A DNA stretch of 9,831 bases from an uncultured bacterium. GTDB taxonomy: Bacteria; Planctomycetota; Phycisphaerae; Phycisphaerales; SM1A02. Within the stretch, counting starts at the first letter, position 1, and each line of letters starts with the position of its first letter. The notes beneath the pieces were generated by a model. That model did no database searches. It was given only the letters and a program-made list of their open reading frames with translations, and was not told the DNA's origin. Below, piece after piece: positions 5,905-9,831 of the stretch. Both the position numbers and the translations under genes were made by a program. The stretch spans positions 1 to 9,831 of the forward strand of contig CAIWNO010000382.1 of NCBI GenBank assembly GCA_903914045.1, read 5' to 3'.

Positions 5905-7875
5905 CTACGCCTGCGCCATATCGTTTGGCGGATTGTCATGGACCAGGCGCGCGCTAGGTTGCTCAACCTTGACAATGATGGCGTCAAAAGCCTCCATTGC
6001 AGCCTGAATAATTGGCATTTGCACAAGATCTTTATCAAGCCCGTGCATGGGCGCAACGGCTTGCGGCTGCGCTTGCGTGGTGGTTTCAAACTGCAATTTC
6101 CAACCGGGTCCAAGCGCGCGCGTCACCATGGATTGCAACATTTCACTTTTGCGCGCGGCGTAGTTGGCGGCGCCACCGGCGCTTTCGCACGCCCGCAAAG
6201 TCAGTTGACGATCGCGCATGGAAATGGGAACAAATGATTCCGCAAGCACGCGCTCTGGCGTGCTTGTGGCGATGGCCGCGACACGTTGCCACGCTTCAAG
6301 CGCGGTGGTGACGGGATTTATTTCACCGTTGTGCGTTGTGGGATTGTGTGGTGACGCGGCAGCAATGCGCGGCGGCGCGGCATTCACTATTGCAACAGAT
6401 CGATCAAGATGTGTTGGCGCGGTAACGCTACGCGGTGGCGCGAAAGTGTGTTCAGGATTTGTTGGCTCGGCAACGCTTGGCGCGCGCATGGACGCAACGC
6501 CAGCGCTCTCGTCTACGGCGACTGAGCTAAGTTGCTTTTTTTTTTCGCCCTCAATGGGCCGGGTCGAATGCGCTGCGGCGATATCCATGCGTTGAAATTC
6601 TCGGTGCAAACACAGGCGCGCAATGGTGGCGTCAAAGATGGTGCGCGGCGCGCTGCTGACACGCATGGAGCGAATGGCGGCTTCGCACACCGCCACAAAG
6701 TGCACCAATTCATGCGGCTCAAATTGTTTGGCTTGATCCGCGGCTAGACTTCGGGCTTCAGGCGAAAGATCCACAAGTTCCGTGTCTTTGCCGCAGGTTC
6801 GCACCACCAAAAAGTCGCGCCAGCGCGCCGCGAAAAATTCCAACGCCTGCTCAACGGGGCATCCAGATTCCAGCAACACCGCCGCGGATTCAAGCCCCGC
6901 TTTGGCGTCGCCACTTGAGACAGCCGATGTGACCGCGGCGATCAAGCCGGCGTCGGGCAAGCCCAGGACCTCCTCGGCCATCTTGTTTGAAATATTTCCA
7001 TTGGCCGCGGCGATTAAACGGTCAAGCAAACTCAACGCGTCGCGCATGCTGCCATTGCCAAGCTTTGCCACCAGATGAATGGCGGCGTCGTCGGCCTGCA
7101 ATTTTTCCTGGGCGATCACGCTGCGCAAATGCTCCGCAATACGCGCCGTGGCGATGGGCTTGAAATCAAATCGCTGGCAGCGACTTTGAATGGTGGCGGG
7201 AACTTTGTGCGGCTCGGTGGTGCACAAAATAAATTTCACGTGCGGTGGCGGCTCCTCCATGGTCTTCAACAGCGCGTTGAAGGCCGGCGTGGTGAGCATG
7301 TGCACTTCGTCAATGATGTAAATTTTGTAGGGACTGCGCGCCGGCAAAATGCCCGCCTTGGAAATCAAGTCCCGCGCGTCGTCCACGCCGCGGTTGCTGG
7401 CGCCGTCAATCTCTATGACATCCATGTCCTCGCCGCGCAAAATACTGGTGGAAATAGCCGCGGATTGCGTTAATTCCTTGGGCGCGTTCAAGGCGCGCGC
7501 CAACACGCGCGCCATGCTGGTCTTGCCCACTCCGCGCGTGCCGCAAAATAAATAGGCGTGCGCGATGCGGTTCATGGCGATCGCATTTTGCAACGTGCGG
7601 GAGATTGATTCTTGACCAATCAACTCATCAAAATGTTTGGATCGATAGCGACGCGCCAACACGGTGTAGCCAACGGAGGTGTTGGCACTTGAACTGTCCG
7701 ATGTGGCGAACAGCGCGTCTGACATATCACTTGAGTGCGTCGGTGAATTAGATAAGAACGAAGTTAGCATGCCCGCTTGGGACTTCTGGTCGCCAAGCAT
7801 GGAGGCATGCGGCATCACAGCGTCCGCTGGCTGCGCATCACTGGAAGTTTTTTTCACGGTTACTTTTTTTGCCAC
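5905..7875 (-). CDS. dnaX: DNA polymerase III subunit tau/gamma DnaX
   Basis: DnaX is the AAA+ motor subunit of the clamp loader that places the beta clamp on primed DNA; full-length tau also links polymerase cores. From the GTG at 7875 the protein has 656 aa. A Ser/Thr-rich extension of about 69 residues precedes the usual beginning YTVLARRYR (from 70). Walker A GTRGVGKT is at 112-119, Walker B DEVH at 189-192 and the SRC arginine-finger motif at 231-233. The segment between Walker A and DVIEIDGASNRGVD, which normally carries a four-cysteine zinc module, has no cysteine and is a few residues shorter. A C-terminal conserved domain (about 540-615) follows a low-complexity linker. An A10 run at codons 444-447 could give a gamma form of about 449 aa. 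GTG 7875 is chosen because AGGAA lies six bases upstream; a TTG at 7881 directly abuts that site. Confidence 0.95.
   Translation of the reverse strand: MAKKVTVKKTSSDAQPADAVMPHASMLGDQKSQAGMLTSFLSNSPTHSSDMSDALFATSDSSSANTSVGYTVLARRYRSKHFDELIGQESISRTLQNAIAMNRIAHAYLFCGTRGVGKTSMARVLARALNAPKELTQSAAISTSILRGEDMDVIEIDGASNRGVDDARDLISKAGILPARSPYKIYIIDEVHMLTTPAFNALLKTMEEPPPHVKFILCTTEPHKVPATIQSRCQRFDFKPIATARIAEHLRSVIAQEKLQADDAAIHLVAKLGNGSMRDALSLLDRLIAAANGNISNKMAEEVLGLPDAGLIAAVTSAVSSGDAKAGLESAAVLLESGCPVEQALEFFAARWRDFLVVRTCGKDTELVDLSPEARSLAADQAKQFEPHELVHFVAVCEAAIRSMRVSSAPRTIFDATIARLCLHREFQRMDIAAAHSTRPIEGEKKKQLSSVAVDESAGVASMRAPSVAEPTNPEHTFAPPRSVTAPTHLDRSVAIVNAAPPRIAAASPHNPTTHNGEINPVTTALEAWQRVAAIATSTPERVLAESFVPISMRDRQLTLRACESAGGAANYAARKSEMLQSMVTRALGPGWKLQFETTTQAQPQAVAPMHGLDKDLVQMPIIQAAMEAFDAIIVKVEQPSARLVHDNPPNDMAQA
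6527..6546 (-). promoter_or_regulatory. Probable slippage/frameshift site for the DnaX gamma form
   Basis: On the minus strand, ten consecutive A residues (6545-6536) followed by G encode E-K-K-K at codons 444-447, just after clamp-loader domain III. In the -1 frame the ribosome would read GCA ACT TAG, stopping at 6529-6527 after about 449 residues. The +1 frame also stops within a few codons, at a TAG about 20 bases after the run. A GAGGG purine stretch lies just upstream, and GCAAC (6535-6531) can pair with GTTGC (6498-6494). This resembles the A AAA AAG site of E. coli dnaX and the A9 transcriptional slippage site of Thermus thermophilus dnaX. Use in this organism is inferred. Confidence 0.7.
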
Positions 7876-7881
7876 GATCAA

Positions 7882-7886
7882 TTCCT
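7882..7886 (-). promoter_or_regulatory. Shine-Dalgarno site of dnaX
   Basis: AGGAA on the minus strand lies six bases before GTG 7875, between the SRP RNA 3' end and the gene. It favours GTG 7875 over TTG 7881, which directly abuts the site with no spacing. It also argues against the later ATG codons, which have no such site. Confidence 0.65.
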
Positions 7887-7890
7887 ATGC

Positions 7891-8016
7891 CACTGCTTTC
7901 AAGGACGGCCAGGCTTGCGTCGGCATGGATGCCGCTGCTTATGGCTGCTGCGGTCAAGCTCTGACCAGGTTCACATGACGCCCACCCAACGGGCCCGACC
8001 GTCCTTGAAAGCAGTG
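7891..8016 (-). ncRNA. ffs: Signal recognition particle RNA, small bacterial type (4.5S-like)
   Basis: SRP RNA binds Ffh and targets signal-anchored nascent chains to the membrane. The two ends of this segment, 8016-7999 and 7908-7891, are perfect 18-base reverse complements and form the terminal helix of the hairpin. The middle of the minus strand contains the domain IV core: GUGAACCUGGUCAG (7975-7962 or so), a short apical stem, and AGCAGCCAUAAGC (7949-7936 or so). These match the conserved asymmetric and symmetric loops that bind the Ffh M domain. The Alu domain is absent, so this is the short form of about 126 nt. The apical loop is not the common GGAA: between GUCAG and AGCAGCC the sequence is AGCUUGACCGC, most simply a UGAC loop on two G-C pairs with a U/C mismatch. 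It lies 15 bases before the dnaX start with no terminator between, so dnaX may be co-transcribed. Confidence 0.9.
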
Positions 8017-8024
8017 AAGTTTGA

Positions 8025-8053
8025 ATCCTAGCTTGACCGCCCCCGTCGTACAA
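8025..8053 (-). promoter_or_regulatory. Putative promoter of the SRP RNA-dnaX-recR unit
   Basis: On the minus strand TTGTAC (8053-8048) and TAGGAT (8030-8025) are separated by 17 bases. Initiation six or seven bases further on would fall at about 8018, matching the 5' end of the SRP RNA helix at 8016. The -10 is a fair match to consensus and the -35 is partial. Confidence 0.5.
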
Positions 8054-8054
8054 T
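8049..8054 (+). promoter_or_regulatory. Putative -10 element of the PIN/TRAM gene
   Basis: TACAAT ends exactly six bases before the ATG at 8061, so transcription would begin at the start codon (leaderless). There is no Shine-Dalgarno sequence in the preceding 20 bases. The hexamer overlaps the proposed -35 of the divergent SRP RNA promoter. No good -35 is seen at normal spacing. Confidence 0.5.
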
Positions 8055-8060
8055 CAATGT

Positions 8061-9344
8061 ATGAATGAAGAAATACCAGCGGAATCTGAGTTCAAAACCC
8101 ATAAGGAAATAAGCGATATTTCAGCGGTCAACGATAGTTTTTCATCCGCCACCAGCGACCCACCGCTTGCAGGTTCGGATTCTGAAAACGCCCGCTCTGG
8201 TCGCTTTTTAATCCAAGTGGTTCGTCTGTTGTTCATCACGCTTCTGATTAGCGTGGCCGTGCTGACCGTGAGCAGCATGAAAACATCTTTTGATTTTAAC
8301 TTCGCAATGGTGATTGGGTTGGCTATCACCACAACCGCGGTCGGCGTGATTGTGGTGGTCATTGACGCGTTGACACCCAACAAGCGCATTGCGGGCGTGG
8401 TTGGAATTTATATCGGAGTGTGCTTTGGCTTGTTGGGTGGAGTCGCGTTTGGCGCGCTGCTAGAAACAGTCACCAACGCGTGGGAAATTGTTGATCCACA
8501 AACCAGAATGTATTTAAATTTGAGCAAGTCCGTGGTTGGACTAATCATTTGTTATCTCAGTGTCAGCGTTGTACTGAACACCAAAGATGATTTTCGGCTT
8601 GTCATTCCATATGTGGAATTCAGCCGCACGCGCCGCGGAGTTCGTCCGTGGATTGTGGACACCAGCGTGTTGATTGATGGGCGCATTATCGCGCTTGCCA
8701 ACGCAAAGTTGCTTGACGCGCCGCTGATCATCGCCAATTTTGTGGTGGATGAATTGCAACGCCTGGCCGACAGTGGCGACAAAACCAAGCGCTCGCGCGG
8801 TCGCCGTGGCTTGGAAAACCTCATTAAACTGCGTGAAAATGCATGGACTGAAGTCTCGCTTCAAAATTTCCGCGTGTCGGGGCTTAGTGTCGATCGTCTT
8901 CTTCTTGAGGCCGCCAAAGGCGATGGCCTTCGCATTCTTACGACTGATTCAAATTTGGAATCCGTCGCAAAAATTCAAGGCGTTGGCCTTGTGAATCTTG
9001 CAAGCATGATCGCCTCGCTGCGACCAACCATTGGAGTGGGAGATATTGTGACGCTGACGATTATCAAGGCTGGCGAAGCTGCCGGTCAAGGCGTTGGATA
9101 TTTACCAGATGGAACAATGGTGGTTGTGCAAGAAGCCGTGACACGAATTGGCGCAAGCGTGGAGGCGACTATTTCTAACATCGTCAACACCAACGCGGGG
9201 CGATTGCTCTTTGCCAAATTGGAGGGCGCTGTTCCAGCAACGACCGCAAGCATGGCGGCGGCGGCTACGAATCAAGCCAAAGAACCACATTCCCCCTCAA
9301 CACAGGTTGATTCCGATACTCGAAGAAATCCGCGGCGGGGCTAG
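8061..9344 (+). CDS. Membrane-anchored PIN/TRAM domain protein (YacL family)
   Basis: This is a predicted membrane-bound nuclease-like protein of the YacL family, with a PIN RNase fold joined to a TRAM RNA-binding domain; the cellular substrate is not established. In 427 aa it has a polar, acidic N-terminus (1-46), then four hydrophobic segments near 49-72, 80-103, 110-133 and 155-173. The PIN domain runs from about 196: WIVDTSVLIDGRI (D200), FVVDELQRLADSGDKTKRSRGRRGLENL (E231) and TTDSNLESVAKIQGV (D296), so the acidic metal-binding residues are present. TRAM follows at about 325-388 (GDIVTLTIIKAGEAAGQGVGYLPDGTMVVV, then NTNAGRLLFAKLEG). The tail after 390 is low-complexity and ends in basic residues. 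It is the only complete plus-strand gene and diverges from the SRP RNA-dnaX unit through a 44-base promoter region. ATG 8061 is supported by TACAAT six bases upstream. Confidence 0.93.
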   Translation: MNEEIPAESEFKTHKEISDISAVNDSFSSATSDPPLAGSDSENARSGRFLIQVVRLLFITLLISVAVLTVSSMKTSFDFNFAMVIGLAITTTAVGVIVVVIDALTPNKRIAGVVGIYIGVCFGLLGGVAFGALLETVTNAWEIVDPQTRMYLNLSKSVVGLIICYLSVSVVLNTKDDFRLVIPYVEFSRTRRGVRPWIVDTSVLIDGRIIALANAKLLDAPLIIANFVVDELQRLADSGDKTKRSRGRRGLENLIKLRENAWTEVSLQNFRVSGLSVDRLLLEAAKGDGLRILTTDSNLESVAKIQGVGLVNLASMIASLRPTIGVGDIVTLTIIKAGEAAGQGVGYLPDGTMVVVQEAVTRIGASVEATISNIVNTNAGRLLFAKLEGAVPATTASMAAAATNQAKEPHSPSTQVDSDTRRNPRRG

Positions 9345-9446
9345 TGATCATACGACGCAACATTGCAACGCATGACACAGAACAGTCAAGTTGTTGATGC
9401 GTTTCAAATCCAAGTTCACTTGAAATCAGTCGATTCGATGAGTCAC
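9345..9446. terminator. Convergent 3' intergenic region with weak hairpins
   Basis: This gap lies between two convergent genes, so termination from both sides is expected here. AACGCAT (9367-9373) and ATGCGTT (9397-9403) can form a seven-pair stem around a 23-base loop, and a TTTCAA/TTGAAA pair follows at about 9402-9425. Neither is followed by a T-run, so they do not look like standard intrinsic terminators. The call is weak. Confidence 0.25.
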
Positions 9447-9831
9447 TTACGCCGCGTTGCGCAGTGATAGAACAGCTTCCGCCAAGGCCCGCACATGCTG
9501 CGCCACTACTGGCGTGTTTGGTTGCCTGATTGTTTTTTCAAGCAAATCCAAGCTGTGATTTGGCAAAACGGAAAGAATTCGCTCGGCCGCCCACGGCTCC
9601 AGTTCCATCAATAAAACGGCGGCTTCATAGCGCGATGTAGGCGTGTCCTCTAGACGTTCAACTAATGTGGCCGCAATCAACGCCGGTTTCTCCGCGACAC
9701 ATTTGTGCAATGCGCAGGCCAAAGGAGCGCTCCAAAATTCAAAGTGGCTCGTCGTTGCCGCGCCCAATTGAGTGTTGGTATTTTCAATATTGTTTTTAAA
9801 ACTTACCAATGGCGCAGAAGTCTGCCGCGCA
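9447..9831 (-). CDS. Hypothetical helical protein, 3' part (5' end beyond window)
   Basis: I do not recognise this gene with confidence. The minus-strand frame ends at TAA 9449-9447 and stays open to the window edge. The first possible start inside the window is a TTG at 9809 without a ribosome site, and the frame continues upstream of it as A-R-Q-T-S-A-P, so the true start probably lies outside. The visible 128 or so codons encode a soluble, mostly helical, alanine- and leucine-rich protein after a polar segment. SRYEAAVLLMELEPWAAERILSVLPNHSLDLLEKTI faintly resembles the helical N-terminal repeat of FliG/MgtE-type proteins (K-A-A-x-L-L-x-x-L ... A-x-x-I-L-x-x-L), but conserved residues are too few for a call. 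No transmembrane segment or signal peptide is seen. It converges on the PIN/TRAM gene. A shorter complete protein starting at TTG 9809 is the alternative. Confidence 0.55.
   Translation of the reverse strand, partial: ARQTSAPLVSFKNNIENTNTQLGAATTSHFEFWSAPLACALHKCVAEKPALIAATLVERLEDTPTSRYEAAVLLMELEPWAAERILSVLPNHSLDLLEKTIRQPNTPVVAQHVRALAEAVLSLRNAA

Noticed and set aside
5560..6237. Long plus-strand open frame (225 codons) over recR and dnaX
   Set aside because: It is antisense to conserved RecR and DnaX coding sequence and rich in His/Gly/Arg, as expected from reversed GC-rich codons. No ribosome site or known domain was seen.
6527..6546. A10 run as a simple sequencing or assembly error
   Set aside because: The full-length frame is intact with exactly ten As and the C-terminal DnaX domain follows in frame, so no correction is needed. 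A read-level check would still be sensible for a homopolymer.
7891..8016. Perfect 18-bp inverted repeats about 90 bases apart, resembling the ends of a small transposable element
   Set aside because: The interior carries the conserved SRP domain IV sequences and the position in front of dnaX is a classic place for the SRP RNA gene. No flanking target duplication is seen.
8054..8389. Minus-strand open frame of 111 codons opposite the PIN/TRAM N-terminus
   Set aside because: It overlaps the divergent promoter and the membrane segments of a clear sense gene, and its hydrophobic look comes from complementing transmembrane codons.

Overview
The window is dense bacterial chromosome, with almost everything on the minus strand. 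The gene set is a complete sigma-54 gene, an HpnC/HpnD/HpnE squalene pathway, a YacL-type PIN/TRAM protein, and dnaX next to recR with a small SRP RNA in front. Together with the GC-rich, CGCG-rich composition, this points tentatively to Planctomycetota or a related PVC lineage. The assignment rests on gene content only. No phage, insertion sequence or CRISPR array is visible; this is core-genome territory.

Layout, left to right. 1-246 (minus) is the N-terminal part of epoxyqueuosine reductase QueG, cut by the window edge. 352-5172 (minus) is a tight operon read as rpoN - hpnC - hpnD - hpnE, in which each junction is a 4-base stop/start overlap. 5254-7875 (minus) is dnaX followed after 9 bases by recR. 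7891-8016 (minus) is an SRP RNA of about 126 nt, ending 15 bases before dnaX. 8017-8060 is a very compact divergent promoter region. 8061-9344 (plus) is a membrane-anchored PIN/TRAM protein. 9447-9831 (minus) is the 3' part of an unrecognised helical protein whose start lies beyond the window.

How the genes fit together. HpnD, HpnC and HpnE should convert two farnesyl diphosphates to presqualene diphosphate, then hydroxysqualene, then squalene. All three are translationally chained to sigma-54, an unexpected partner. The SRP RNA, dnaX and recR form a protein-targeting/replication/repair cluster; scr-dnaX-recR style linkage is known in other bacteria, but here the ybaB-type gene usually found between dnaX and recR is absent.

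The most interesting points are these. (1) An A10 run inside dnaX, at the position where other bacteria make the short gamma subunit, has stops just downstream in both alternative frames. (2) All four zinc-module cysteines of DnaX are lost. (3) The SRP RNA has a non-GGAA apical loop. (4) rpoN and the hpn genes form one overlapping operon. (5) A TAnnnT hexamer lies exactly 6 bases before the ATG of two operon-leading genes, suggesting leaderless transcripts.
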